This document shows, one piece after another, positions 6,028 through 14,231 of a DNA stretch of 24,791 nt; positions within the stretch are counted from its first letter, which is position 1, and every line of letters begins with the position of its first letter. The stretch comes from a virus. The stretch covers positions 1 through 24,791 of the IMG/VR virus record IMGVR_UViG_3300028844_000008; one strand, given 5' to 3'. Below the pieces are notes generated by a model that did no database searches, was not told where the DNA came from, and saw only the letters and a program-made list of their open reading frames with translations. The position numbers and the translations under genes were made by a program.

Positions 6028-7614
6028 ATGGTAGGCTTTTCCCCATTAGCCTCTAGTGCTTTAGGTGATGATGGGGGCGTAGTCAACATAGAGCTAACGG
6101 CAAGTAATCTTGTCACGCAGCCACCCTCAGTAGCTAACGCAACGCTTACTGAAGACCACAGCTTAACAGCTACGTCATTTTCTACTGGGGCATCAGAGGT
6201 CAATCAGACAGACCTCACGCAGGATCACAGTCTTACAGCTACTGCGTTTACATCAGGAACTCCTGAAGTTAACCAAAGCACAGTAAGCCAAGATCATAGT
6301 CTAACGGCTACAGCTTTAGCAGCAAGTACGCCAGAAGTTAATCAGTCTACATTAACTCAAGTCCATGATCTAACAACGTCAGATATTCTTACAGGTAACT
6401 CTGTTGTGTCTGACTTGGCAATGTCAGAAGCAGAAACCTTCTCGACTACCGCCTTAGAAACAGATCCCCCCTCAGTTCCTAGTGTCACACTAGTACAAGA
6501 CCACGATCTAGGAACAGTCAGCTTCGAATCTGGCAATCCTGTTTTAGCTACTTTAGCTATTACCCAAATCCATAGCCTGACACCCGATGGATTTACTGCA
6601 GGAACATCTCTAGTAGCTAATACTACGCTTACTGAGATTACTCCGTTAACTGCAGATAATTTACTAAGTGGCGCTCCAAGCTTAGATAACACAAGCTTAA
6701 CACAAGTCCACGACTTAACGCCTAGCTCTATCGTCACTCCAGTACCTGACGTAGATGCTGCCACCGACCCAAATGCAATCCTCGCTCAAGAAACACAGGA
6801 AATAGAACAAATGATTGGTGGTTGGACACGCAGAGCATACGAGGTTCCTGACGGAAGACTTGTCCAAGGTGAGCGTGAAATACAACAGACTTATGGAGAC
6901 AAAGTCTCTATTGATCGTAAGGCAAAGTCTCTTGTTAAGTTTGGTCGTTCAGCACAGTTAGGGACAGGCAGTTTAGAAACGCTTTGGACTGTTGGTGGAA
7001 ATGAGACTTATCTTTCTACAAACTCTATTTCCCACATATCTTCATCCTCCGCATCTGATACGCAAGAAGTCACGATTGAAGGTCACACAATAAGTAATAA
7101 TGAGTTTACCTTTGTAATTCAAACAGCAACCCTAAATGGACAGAATACTGTTGCTCTTAATACAGACCTTGCTCGTGTATCTCGTATATACAACAGTGAT
7201 AGCACAGAATTCGTTGGTCGTGTTGTAGTATACGAAAATACCGCCCTATCAGGGGGAGTTCCTACAGACGAAACGAAAATACACATTGATATTCCTGCAG
7301 GATTTCAACAATCATTTAAAGCTGCAACTACTTTCAGTAAAAATGATTACTTTATTATGACAGGTTTCTATGGGTCGGTTAGTGCACGAACCTCTGGATC
7401 TGTAGACTTTTATCCTGAGATTAGGCAAGTAGGTAAAGTATTTAGACAGGCAGGTTGTTTTACAGGATCTACAAATGGAGGGTCAACAGAGATAGCTTTA
7501 GACCCACCTCTTATCGTACCTAAAAATGCTGATATTCGTATTCGATGTGAGACAGAAACTAATAACTTAGTCGTATTCGGCATCTTTAAAGGTTATATAG
7601 CCAAGGTTTTATAA
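6028..7614 (+). CDS. Large structural protein with nine 23-residue repeats, probable adhesin or head/tail fibre
   Basis: 528 residues with an AAAGG SD. After an 18-residue lead-in, residues 39-245 are nine consecutive 23-residue repeats of the form xLTQDHSLTATxFxxGxPxVxx; most carry a central Asp/Val-His pair (H44, H67, H90, H113, H159, H182, H228), while units five and eight have lost the His. Residues about 246-290 are charged and helical (ILAQETQEIEQMIGGWTRRAY), and 295-528 form a Ser/Thr/Gly beta-rich domain without recognisable catalytic residues. Repeats of this style occur in phage virion proteins of unknown role. The gene ends in TAATG overlap with the protease gene. Role in surface binding is inferred from composition and neighbours. 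Confidence 0.7.
   Translation: MVGFSPLASSALGDDGGVVNIELTASNLVTQPPSVANATLTEDHSLTATSFSTGASEVNQTDLTQDHSLTATAFTSGTPEVNQSTVSQDHSLTATALAASTPEVNQSTLTQVHDLTTSDILTGNSVVSDLAMSEAETFSTTALETDPPSVPSVTLVQDHDLGTVSFESGNPVLATLAITQIHSLTPDGFTAGTSLVANTTLTEITPLTADNLLSGAPSLDNTSLTQVHDLTPSSIVTPVPDVDAATDPNAILAQETQEIEQMIGGWTRRAYEVPDGRLVQGEREIQQTYGDKVSIDRKAKSLVKFGRSAQLGTGSLETLWTVGGNETYLSTNSISHISSSSASDTQEVTIEGHTISNNEFTFVIQTATLNGQNTVALNTDLARVSRIYNSDSTEFVGRVVVYENTALSGGVPTDETKIHIDIPAGFQQSFKAATTFSKNDYFIMTGFYGSVSARTSGSVDFYPEIRQVGKVFRQAGCFTGSTNGGSTEIALDPPLIVPKNADIRIRCETETNNLVVFGIFKGYIAKVL
6142..6762 (+). repeat. Nine in-frame 69-bp repeats encoding 23-residue units
   Basis: Spacing of the conserved His codons is exactly 69 bases between neighbouring units. 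Units 1-3 are most alike (DHSLTAT core) and later units have diverged, so the array expanded by duplication and then drifted. Because the divergence is large at DNA level, recombination between units should now be rare. Confidence 0.8.
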
Positions 7615-9005
7615 TGCCATATTCTAGTAACGCAGAACTTCCTAAAGCAGTAAGACAAACTGTACCAGAAGACAAGCATACACAATTTAGAAGAGTGTTT
7701 AATTCAGTGTTAGAAGATACTAAAAACGAACAGAGAGCCTTTCAGTCAGCTTGGGCTGCAGTGAAGAAACGTCAAATGGATGACGATATTTTTACTAGCC
7801 CTGCAGAAGCTCGTAGCAGATCCTTTATGTTAGGTTTTGATGGTGAAATCCATACCCATGAAGTTGGTGCTAATATCTATTATATGCCATCAAGAACGCA
7901 TGAGGAATACCTCAACTACCATAAAGAACTTGCAGGTATCAAAGAGATACCACAGGAGCAAGAAGAGAGCGAAGATGACCTCTTGGCTCGTATCTTATCT
8001 GTAGTTATTCAAGAAGTAACTAAAGTAGAAACTAGCACTCTTGCATCTAAAGTAAAAGAGCATAATGAAAAAAATGGTGGCAAGGGTAAGGTAACTACCT
8101 CTATGCTGCGTCAGGTTTATAATAGAGGTGTAGGCGCATATAAGACAAACCCATCATCGGTTCGTCCTAACGTCTCATCTCCCGAACAGTGGGCTATGGC
8201 TCGTGTCAACAATTTCTTACGCACCATCCGTACAGGTCGCTTCCGTAGTGGTAAGCATGATACTGATCTCCTACCTTCTAAACATCCTCTTAGTACAAGG
8301 AAGTCACAAGTATGGGATGGAGGCGATTTACCAACGCAGGAGCAAGTTGATAAAGCAGATAAGCCACTAAACAAACCCTTCAGACTTCCTAAAGGCTCAA
8401 GTAAGAAGTTTGGAGTTTATGTAAAGGACGGAGACAAAACCAAGAAAGTTACTTTTGGTGATCCTAATATGGAAATCCGTAGAGATGACCCCAAGGCTAG
8501 ATCTAACTTCCGTAGCAGACATTCTTGCGATACCGCATCAGATAAGACTTCTGCTCGTTATTGGTCTTGCCGTATGTGGGAGAAGGGTAGATCAGTGACT
8601 GATTTAACAAAAGATATCGAAGGCCAGATTCTAAAGACTGACGATGAACAGCGTATAGTCTACGGATGGGCCTCAGTCATTACTGAGAAAGGTGAACGAG
8701 TAGTTGACCGTCAGGGTGACGTAATCGAGCCAGACACGTTAGTTAAAGCCGTGAATGATTTCATGGAGAATGTACGTGTTGGCAAAACAATGCACACAGG
8801 CGAACAAACAGGGATGGTTATTCATTCCTTACCAATTACCAAAGAGATTGGTGATAGCCTTGGCATACAGAGTGATCGTGAAGGGTGGATTGTAGCTTAT
8901 AAAGTCTACGATGATAAAGTCTGGAACATGGTCAAATCTGGTGAACTTGCGGCCTTCAGCATTGGCGGTCGAGCAATTAAGGAGAAATTAGATGAACCTT
9001 CTTAA
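7614..9005 (+). CDS. Multidomain head maturation protease: ChaB-like, DUF5872-like and XkdF-like serine protease domains
   Basis: 463 residues. Residues 7-52 match the ChaB fold pattern (ELPKAVRQTVPEDKHTQFRRVFN then SAWAAVKKR). Residues 60-110 (FDGEIHTHEVGANIYYMPS) I cannot assign. Residues 160-202 hold SVRPNVSSPEQWAMARVNNFL, and 264-322 hold KKFGVYVKDGD, GDPNMEIRRDDPKAR and H303/C305/C319 in a SRHSCD...YWSCRMW arrangement, resembling DUF5872-type modules. Residues 333-455 resemble XkdF-type phage proteases (Peptidase_S78_2): IVYGWASV, a QGDVIEP segment, H394 in KTMHTGE, and GELAAFSIGG with S449. The enzyme would cleave scaffold and capsid during maturation; H394 and S449 are the best candidate catalytic pair, by inference. 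Start is TAATG coupled to the repeat protein; its end overlaps the scaffold gene by 14 bases. Confidence 0.8.
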   Translation: MPYSSNAELPKAVRQTVPEDKHTQFRRVFNSVLEDTKNEQRAFQSAWAAVKKRQMDDDIFTSPAEARSRSFMLGFDGEIHTHEVGANIYYMPSRTHEEYLNYHKELAGIKEIPQEQEESEDDLLARILSVVIQEVTKVETSTLASKVKEHNEKNGGKGKVTTSMLRQVYNRGVGAYKTNPSSVRPNVSSPEQWAMARVNNFLRTIRTGRFRSGKHDTDLLPSKHPLSTRKSQVWDGGDLPTQEQVDKADKPLNKPFRLPKGSSKKFGVYVKDGDKTKKVTFGDPNMEIRRDDPKARSNFRSRHSCDTASDKTSARYWSCRMWEKGRSVTDLTKDIEGQILKTDDEQRIVYGWASVITEKGERVVDRQGDVIEPDTLVKAVNDFMENVRVGKTMHTGEQTGMVIHSLPITKEIGDSLGIQSDREGWIVAYKVYDDKVWNMVKSGELAAFSIGGRAIKEKLDEPS

Positions 9006-9768
9006 ACAACTAGAGCTTGATGAGTTATCTCTGGTGGATCGCCCTGCTAATGCGTCTGCCAAGGTTGCTTTATTTAAGCGAGACACAGAGGAATCTGATA
9101 TGACTAATGAAGTCGAAAAAATGTCCGATGACATGAAGGCAAAACTAAAGCCCTACATGGACAAAGGGATGAATGAAGAAGAGGCTATGAAAGCCTATAA
9201 TATGGACATGAAAAAGTCCGATGAAGAAGTTGATCTGAGCCTAGAGGTTGAAGTTGAGGCACTAAAAGCTGATAATCAAAACCTCCGCAAAGCTCTTATT
9301 GAGAATGGCTTTGTAATCAAAGCTGACGAAATCACAAAGAAAGAAGAAGTAGAAACAATTGAAGTAAGTGGTGAGATGGTTGTTAAATCAGATATCCCTG
9401 CTCCTGTTTTGAAAGCTCTTGAAGAAGCAGAAGTACAAAAGCATCAAGCTGAGTTACGCAAGTCTGCTGAAGCTGAATTACCGCACTTTAATGTTGAGGT
9501 TGCTATGCAACTCCTTGATGTTATCAAAGGTGATGAAAAGGTCTTAGAAGCACTTAAAGGAGCAGACGCTGCTTTTTCCGCTGCTATGGATGAAACTGGG
9601 GAAAAGGTTGTCGATGGTGACATGCATGACCCACAAACTAAATTAGATAAGATGGTAGAGGCACATGCTAAAGAGCATAGTGTCAACAAATACGCTGCTT
9701 TTGATGCCATCAGTAAAACAGCAGAGGGTAAATCCCTTATTGCTAAAACTTATGAAAAGGATGAGTAA
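8992..9768 (+). CDS. Scaffold-like capsid assembly protein
   Basis: 258 residues, strongly acidic and Lys/Glu/Ala-rich with long helical or coiled-coil stretches, for example LSLEVEVEALKADNQNLRKALIENG (about 82-106). The start LELDELSLVDRPANASAKVALFKR (residues 6-29) is the segment often found at the end of phage head proteases or the beginning of scaffolds, and may be a protease cleavage region. It overlaps the protease gene and precedes decoration and capsid genes, the classic protease-scaffold-capsid order. It would form the internal core of the procapsid and be degraded before packaging. The strong SD AAGGAG supports the start at 8992. Confidence 0.75.
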   Translation: MNLLKQLELDELSLVDRPANASAKVALFKRDTEESDMTNEVEKMSDDMKAKLKPYMDKGMNEEEAMKAYNMDMKKSDEEVDLSLEVEVEALKADNQNLRKALIENGFVIKADEITKKEEVETIEVSGEMVVKSDIPAPVLKALEEAEVQKHQAELRKSAEAELPHFNVEVAMQLLDVIKGDEKVLEALKGADAAFSAAMDETGEKVVDGDMHDPQTKLDKMVEAHAKEHSVNKYAAFDAISKTAEGKSLIAKTYEKDE

Positions 9769-9770
9769 TC

Positions 9771-10160
9771 ATGGCTGTACAAGAATCTCGTGAGACACGT
9801 ACATTCATTGCAGGAGAGGATCTATCTTCTTCTCAATTTAAATTTGTAACCCTTGAAGCTGACGGTCAAATAGATCTAGCTGATGCAGACGCAGAGCGTT
9901 GCATTGGTGTTCTTATCAATGACCCTGCCTCAGGATCAGAAGCAACTGTTGTTATTTCTGGCAAGACAATGGTTACCGCAGGTGGCGCTGTTACCGCAGG
10001 TGATGAAGTTTGCACAGATACATCAGGTGATGCAGTAGAGCTTTCTACATCATCATCAGCAACAGCAATCACAATGGGTTATGCCCTAGAAGACGCTGCA
10101 GACGGTCAAGTATTCGGTATCGAATTGATCCAAGGCGGCAATTCTTCTAATCAATCATAA
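9771..10160 (+). CDS. Capsid decoration protein (DUF2190-like)
   Basis: 129 residues, directly between the scaffold-like gene and the major capsid gene, where decoration proteins usually lie. The sequence is a beta-rich domain: IAGEDLSSSQFKFVTLEADGQI (about 13-34), CIGVLINDPASGSEATVVISG (about 44-64), then a Gly/Ala turn AGGAVTAGDEVCTDTSGDAV (about 70-89) and YALEDAADGQVFGIELI at the end. This pattern of an abundance-type beta-tandem resembles DUF2190 decoration proteins, which bind the outside of the mature capsid and stabilise it. SD AAGGA precedes the ATG. Confidence 0.75.
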   Translation: MAVQESRETRTFIAGEDLSSSQFKFVTLEADGQIDLADADAERCIGVLINDPASGSEATVVISGKTMVTAGGAVTAGDEVCTDTSGDAVELSTSSSATAITMGYALEDAADGQVFGIELIQGGNSSNQS

Positions 10161-10186
10161 TCCATAGATAAGAAGGAATAACAACA

Positions 10187-11197
10187 ATGCCTATGTTAAC
10201 CGCATCACAGGTACATATAGATCAGCCATTAACAAATCTGACTATTGCGTATCTGCAAGACCAAAATAACTTTATCGCTGATAAGGTTTTTCCGAATGTA
10301 GCTGTTGATAAGAAGACCAACAAGTTCTACGAATATAATCGTGCAGACTTCTTCCGTAACGATGTCAAAGCTCGTGCTCCACGCACACGCTCACAACGTG
10401 TCGGTATGTCACTCTCAACACAGACATACACTGCAGAAGTACGTTCATTGTCAACAGACTTTGACTTCGAGACACTAGCTAACGCTGACACAGCTTTGGA
10501 TATCCGAAGAGGTGCATCAGAAATGCTAACACACAATCTCTTGATTGATCGTGAAAGCCGTTGGATGACAACATTCTTCGCCACAAACATCTGGACAACA
10601 GAGTACGATGGTGTTGCTAATGCTGACAATAACCTTGCTTCAGAGGTTACACAGTGGGACGATTACACAAACTCAACTCCAATTGTTGACGTAACTGCTG
10701 CTCGAAGAGCAATGCAAAAAGCATCTGGTGGCTTCAAGCCAAACAAAATGGTTGTTACTCGTGACGTTCACGATACATTAGTCAACCACCCAGACGTACT
10801 TGCACGTATCAACGGTGGCGCAACTGTAACCAATACTGCTTTGGTAACGCAAGCTAAACTAGCAGAAATCTTTGAGGTTGCTGAGTACTACATTGTAGAC
10901 GCAATCGAAAACTCTGCTGCAGAAGGCTTAACAGAATCATTAGACTTTGTGGCAACTAAGAAAGCTGCATTGTACTATGCTCCTGCATCTTCCGGCTTGA
11001 TGGTTCCATCAGCAGGTTACAACTTCACATGGAATGAACTAGATAACGCATCTGGTTACGGTATTGACATACGTTCATATACTGGCGATTTCCTACGTGT
11101 AGAAGGTGTTGCAGAACTCCTAGAAGCAAACATGGCTTACGACCAAAAGGTTGTAGGGGCTGATCTAGGTGTATTCTTCAACACAATCTTGTCATAA
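10187..11197 (+). CDS. Major capsid protein (HK97 fold)
   Basis: 336 residues with a good SD (AAGGA) and a 26-base lead after the decoration gene. Features of this capsid family are visible: QPLTNLTIAYLQDQNNFIADKVFPNVAVDKKTNKFYEYNRADFFR in its N-terminal arm (written here only as evidence that residues 14-58 align with the usual pattern; key part FIADKVFPNV), RSLSTDFDFETLANAD (about 87-102), GFKPNKMVVTRDVHDTLVNHP (about 179-199) in the P-domain, and YGIDIRSYTGDFLRVEGVAE near the end. Hundreds of copies form the icosahedral shell. Its gene order after protease, scaffold and decoration genes confirms the call. Confidence 0.92.
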   Translation: MPMLTASQVHIDQPLTNLTIAYLQDQNNFIADKVFPNVAVDKKTNKFYEYNRADFFRNDVKARAPRTRSQRVGMSLSTQTYTAEVRSLSTDFDFETLANADTALDIRRGASEMLTHNLLIDRESRWMTTFFATNIWTTEYDGVANADNNLASEVTQWDDYTNSTPIVDVTAARRAMQKASGGFKPNKMVVTRDVHDTLVNHPDVLARINGGATVTNTALVTQAKLAEIFEVAEYYIVDAIENSAAEGLTESLDFVATKKAALYYAPASSGLMVPSAGYNFTWNELDNASGYGIDIRSYTGDFLRVEGVAELLEANMAYDQKVVGADLGVFFNTILS

Positions 11198-11208
11198 GGA
11201 GTAGGTGA

Positions 11209-11607
11209 ATGACCCGACCACCATTTCAATACGACAAGCCAATCTTCGTTAGAAATCCGCAAGGATTACTTATGAACGGTAAGCGTTATGCAAAAGGTGA
11301 TCTCGTTCCTTGGGTGGAGCGAGGTTTGCCTAAAGCGAACATTGAACGTATGTATAACGAGCACCATTTACATCACAATGAAGATCTGGAAATCTCAGTA
11401 AAACCTAAAGTTGGTGATGGGCTAGAAGAGATGTCTGTAGAAGAACTACACATCCTAGTCGATACAATCAATGACAAGGTTAAAGAGAAGACTTTAACGA
11501 AAGAAGCATTTGATCGCAAGAAATGTAAGCGGTCAACTATTCATGCAAAACAATGTGGGCTTATCCGTTCTTGGAGAGCCAACTACGGTGAGATAGAGGC
11601 TGACTAA
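11209..11607 (+). CDS. Conserved phage protein, possible head-tail connector region, function unknown
   Basis: 132 residues. The N-terminal half has PIFVRNPQGLLMNGKRYAKGDLVPW (about 11-35), a short beta unit seen in small proteins next to capsid genes, followed by two helical segments rich in Glu and Lys (about 78-105) and a basic end with two Cys (C106, C117 region, KCKRSTIHAKQCG). The SD AAGGAG is strong. It lies between the capsid gene and the connector gene, with a TAATG overlap to the latter. I do not recognise a specific function. Confidence 0.55.
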   Translation: MTRPPFQYDKPIFVRNPQGLLMNGKRYAKGDLVPWVERGLPKANIERMYNEHHLHHNEDLEISVKPKVGDGLEEMSVEELHILVDTINDKVKEKTLTKEAFDRKKCKRSTIHAKQCGLIRSWRANYGEIEAD

Positions 11608-12071
11608 TGGCTTGGACATATGACGAAAGCGTTCTTACAACTACTACGGCTGCAGGTCGGTTAAATGTTGTAAGACTTCTGATAGGAGATACTGATACAA
11701 ACGATCAGTTAATCAAGAATGAAGAAATAACTTTCGCATTGTCAGAAGCTAATGATAACGTCTATTTCTCTGCAGCTTGGTCAGCAGGAACAATTGCTGC
11801 ACAATTTGCTCGTAAAGTTACTACATCATTAGATGGGGCCTTATCAGCTAACTATAGCGACTTAGCTAAACAGTATAAGGCCCTTTCTGCAGACCTTAGA
11901 GAACAAGGTCAAAAATACTCTATGACATCTGCTAGTATTCGTGCAGGTGGCATTTCCAATGCTGCAATTAAAGCCAACAGACAACTTACAGACCGTCCTG
12001 ATCCTGCTTTCCGTAAAGGTCAGTTTGACAATCCACCATCAGATGAGCAATACATTTCGGATTTTGACTAA
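11607..12071 (+). CDS. Head-tail adaptor/connector protein (gp6-like)
   Basis: 154 residues. RLNVVRLLIGDTDTNDQLIKNEEITFALSEANDN (about 18-51) matches the start of many gp6-like connector proteins (R-x-LIGDTD...LL-x-DEEI-x-A), followed by a helical AAWSAGTIAAQFARKV (about 56-71) and by LSANYSDLAKQYKALSADLREQG (about 79-101), a helix typical of the ring-forming face. These adaptors sit below the portal as a dodecamer ring. TAATG overlaps on both sides suggest equimolar translation with the neighbouring neck proteins. Confidence 0.8.
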   Translation: MAWTYDESVLTTTTAAGRLNVVRLLIGDTDTNDQLIKNEEITFALSEANDNVYFSAAWSAGTIAAQFARKVTTSLDGALSANYSDLAKQYKALSADLREQGQKYSMTSASIRAGGISNAAIKANRQLTDRPDPAFRKGQFDNPPSDEQYISDFD

Positions 12072-12424
12072 TGGCCTTCAGAGCTTACGATGTCCTTAAA
12101 CTTGTAGAGGAACATGGAGAAGATCTTACGCTTCGTAAAATCACATACGGAAGCTATGATCCTCAGACCAGTTTATCATCTTCTAGTTCAGTAGATACGC
12201 ATTCCATTACAGGGTATTTCTATACATATAATCTAGGTGTTATTGACCCTGAGAACTTTGTAAGAGGTGGGCGCAAGTGTGTCATAGCAGCTTTAGGTTT
12301 AGCTGTTAGTCCAGACACTGACGATGAGATTACTGGCAACGGAAATAAAGTGAATATAACAAATGTTCTAACGCTTTATTCTGGTGGTCAGGCTCTTTGC
12401 TATATCTGTGATGTGAGTGAATAA
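12071..12424 (+). CDS. Probable head closure (stopper) protein
   Basis: 117 residues, small and beta-rich, with TLRKITYGSYDPQTSLSSSS (about 20-39) and RKCVIAALGLAVSPDTDDEI (about 68-87). This has the length, secondary structure and position (after the gp6-like adaptor, before the gp10-like protein) of head closure proteins such as SPP1 gp16. Sequence identity motifs are weak, so the assignment relies mainly on gene order. Ends in TAATG. Confidence 0.6.
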   Translation: MAFRAYDVLKLVEEHGEDLTLRKITYGSYDPQTSLSSSSSVDTHSITGYFYTYNLGVIDPENFVRGGRKCVIAALGLAVSPDTDDEITGNGNKVNITNVLTLYSGGQALCYICDVSE

Positions 12425-12834
12425 TGGCAAACAATCTAAAGAACGCAGAAGTATTTAGACAGGTTACATTCAAGATTAAAGAAGCTAAAGAAGATGCAAT
12501 ACGAGATAGACTAACAGATATTGCACAGTTTGTTACTTCAGTTTCCCCTGTAGATACTGGTGCGTATGTTACCTCACATAGTATGCTTGCTAACAACTCA
12601 AACTCTCGTGCTAGGGGTAAAACCTCCAAAGGAAAACCTCGCAAACAAAACAGAGAAGCTCTGCAACAAAGTGGTTTCTCTAATCTATTATCAGATATAA
12701 ACGCTATTGATATGGATATAGTAACAAGAATTACCTTGAGAAACGACAGTCCTCACGCAAGATTTGTAGAAGATGGTAACGGAAGTTCTCGTGGGTATCT
12801 TGTATATACGAAAACTAGAAGGCAATTTGGATGA
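12424..12834 (+). CDS. Neck/tail completion protein, HK97 gp10-like
   Basis: 136 residues. SVSPVDTGAYVTSHS (about 39-53) matches the PVDTGA-x-R/S motif of the HK97 gp10 and minor tail family, and the C-terminal SPHARFVEDG...GYLVYTKTRRQFG (about 110-136) matches its conserved Ala-Xaa-Phe-Val-Glu-x-G end. Between them is a basic linker (RARGKTSKGKPRKQNR, about 61-77). The family takes part in joining head and tail. The stop overlaps the next ATG as ATGA, as expected in a coupled neck operon. Confidence 0.8.
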   Translation: MANNLKNAEVFRQVTFKIKEAKEDAIRDRLTDIAQFVTSVSPVDTGAYVTSHSMLANNSNSRARGKTSKGKPRKQNREALQQSGFSNLLSDINAIDMDIVTRITLRNDSPHARFVEDGNGSSRGYLVYTKTRRQFG

Positions 12835-13238
12835 GCAGCATATACAAGGATATTAGGAGGGGATTAGAATACAAGCTCTCTCAGGTATCAGGTATCCCAG
12901 ATATTGCCTATGAGAATATAAATTACGATCCGACAACAGGAACCTCTTGGGTTAGGCCAACCTTTACGCCAACATCACGCAGACCTGCAGTAAGAGGTAG
13001 TAATCCACAACAACTCTATTTAGGTTTATTAAGAGTTGATTGTTTCGTTGCAGAGGGCAATGGTCCTTTGTATGGTGACAACTTAGCCAACAGCATAATA
13101 GAAGACTTTGAGGCCACAACGGATATTACATTCAATGGTAAAACAGTTTCTATAGACTATGCTGAGAGGGGGGAAGGAAGAATAGACTCCCCTTGGTATT
13201 TCATTCCAATCAACATTGGTTGGTATATTTATGATTAG
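12831..13238 (+). CDS. Tail terminator protein (DUF4128-like)
   Basis: 135 residues. YENINYDPTTGTSWVRPTFTPTSRRPA (about 27-53; key part NINYDPTTGTSWVR) is characteristic of small tail terminator proteins, with QLYLGLLRVDCFVAEGNGPLYGDNLANSI (about 61-89) forming the beta-strand and helix that follow, and the end WYFIPINIGWYIYD matching the usual beta hairpin. Six copies would cap the tail tube and mediate joining to the head. It immediately precedes the tail tube gene. Confidence 0.78.
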   Translation: MSSIYKDIRRGLEYKLSQVSGIPDIAYENINYDPTTGTSWVRPTFTPTSRRPAVRGSNPQQLYLGLLRVDCFVAEGNGPLYGDNLANSIIEDFEATTDITFNGKTVSIDYAERGEGRIDSPWYFIPINIGWYIYD

Positions 13239-13248
13239 GAGAAAATAA

Positions 13249-14226
13249 ATGGCCTTCGCACAGGGTTCACGTTCCACACTATCTTTCTTAGCAGAGAGTA
13301 CTTTCGGTACAACACCTGCAGGAAACTTTCAAAACTTACCTTTCACCACTCACTCTTTGAACTTATCAAAAGACCGTGTTGCAGGTACAGACATTCAATC
13401 AGACCGTCAGCCAAGAGTTGACCGTCACGGTAACAGAGTTGTAGGTGGAGACATCGTAGCTGACCTTCGTCATGCTGAGTTCGACTTACTTACACAAGCT
13501 GCACTAATGTCAGACAATGATTTCGCTACAGGCTTTACAGCAGGAGATGGGGCTACAGCAGTTACTCACGCAGCCGTCGCAGGTATAACACCACAGTTCT
13601 TCTCACTAGAAGATTATGCTGCAGACATCGACCAAGCTCGTTTGTTTAGTGGCTGTACTGTTAACACAATGTCAGTCTCTATGGCTCCAAACCAGATGGT
13701 TTCAACAACCTTTGGTATTGTGGGTAAAGAGATGGCAGTATCTGCTACACAAAAGACACAAGATGCTTCTGCAGGTAACTCCCCTTTTGATGCGTACTCA
13801 GGTGACATCAAGTTAGGTAACGTAGGTTCTCTAGGTTCAGCTTTGACATTGATCACTGCTGTTGACTTTACTGTCACTAACAACTTTGCTCCAACATTGG
13901 TTATTGGTGAAACTACAGCGTCTGCACTAGAGTTTGGTATGATTAACGTAGAAGGAACAGTGTCTGCATACTTCGAAGATGATACACTACTAAACCGCTT
14001 CTTGAACGAGACTGAGTCTTCACTAGAGGTGTCAGTTGGTGACGGTACAAACACACTAACATTCTTATTCCCACGTATCAAAGTTAACTCTGCTGATGTG
14101 GGTGTAGACGGACCAACTTCACGTATTGTGAATATGTCTTTTGTCGCTCTTCGTGACACTTCAGACTTATCGTCCTCTACAACAGACACAAACACAATCC
14201 TGAAGATTAAGAAATCAGGTGCGTAA
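13249..14226 (+). CDS. Major tail tube protein
   Basis: 325 residues with a near-perfect SD (AGGAG at about 10 bases before ATG). Residues 1-80 (RSTLSFLAESTFGTTPAGNFQNLPFT then LSKDRVAGTDIQSDRQPRVDRHGNRVVGGDIVADL; the key elements are ESTFGTTP and GGDI-x-x-DL) are the classical opening of siphophage tail tube proteins, and the end RIVNMSFVALRDTSDLSSSTTDTNTI matches the conserved last strands. Rings of six stack to form the tube around the tape measure. It is expected to be one of the most abundant proteins, which fits the strong SD. It is followed by a structured, non-coding 89-base gap rather than by an overlap. Confidence 0.87.
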   Translation: MAFAQGSRSTLSFLAESTFGTTPAGNFQNLPFTTHSLNLSKDRVAGTDIQSDRQPRVDRHGNRVVGGDIVADLRHAEFDLLTQAALMSDNDFATGFTAGDGATAVTHAAVAGITPQFFSLEDYAADIDQARLFSGCTVNTMSVSMAPNQMVSTTFGIVGKEMAVSATQKTQDASAGNSPFDAYSGDIKLGNVGSLGSALTLITAVDFTVTNNFAPTLVIGETTASALEFGMINVEGTVSAYFEDDTLLNRFLNETESSLEVSVGDGTNTLTFLFPRIKVNSADVGVDGPTSRIVNMSFVALRDTSDLSSSTTDTNTILKIKKSGA

Positions 14227-14231
14227 GTAAT

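Noticed and set aside
13614-14195. 193-codon ORF on the - strand opposite the tail tube gene
   Set aside because: Shadow of a well-supported gene in the opposite strand; its Ser/Val/Thr composition mirrors the tube gene codons and no operon context exists on that strand.
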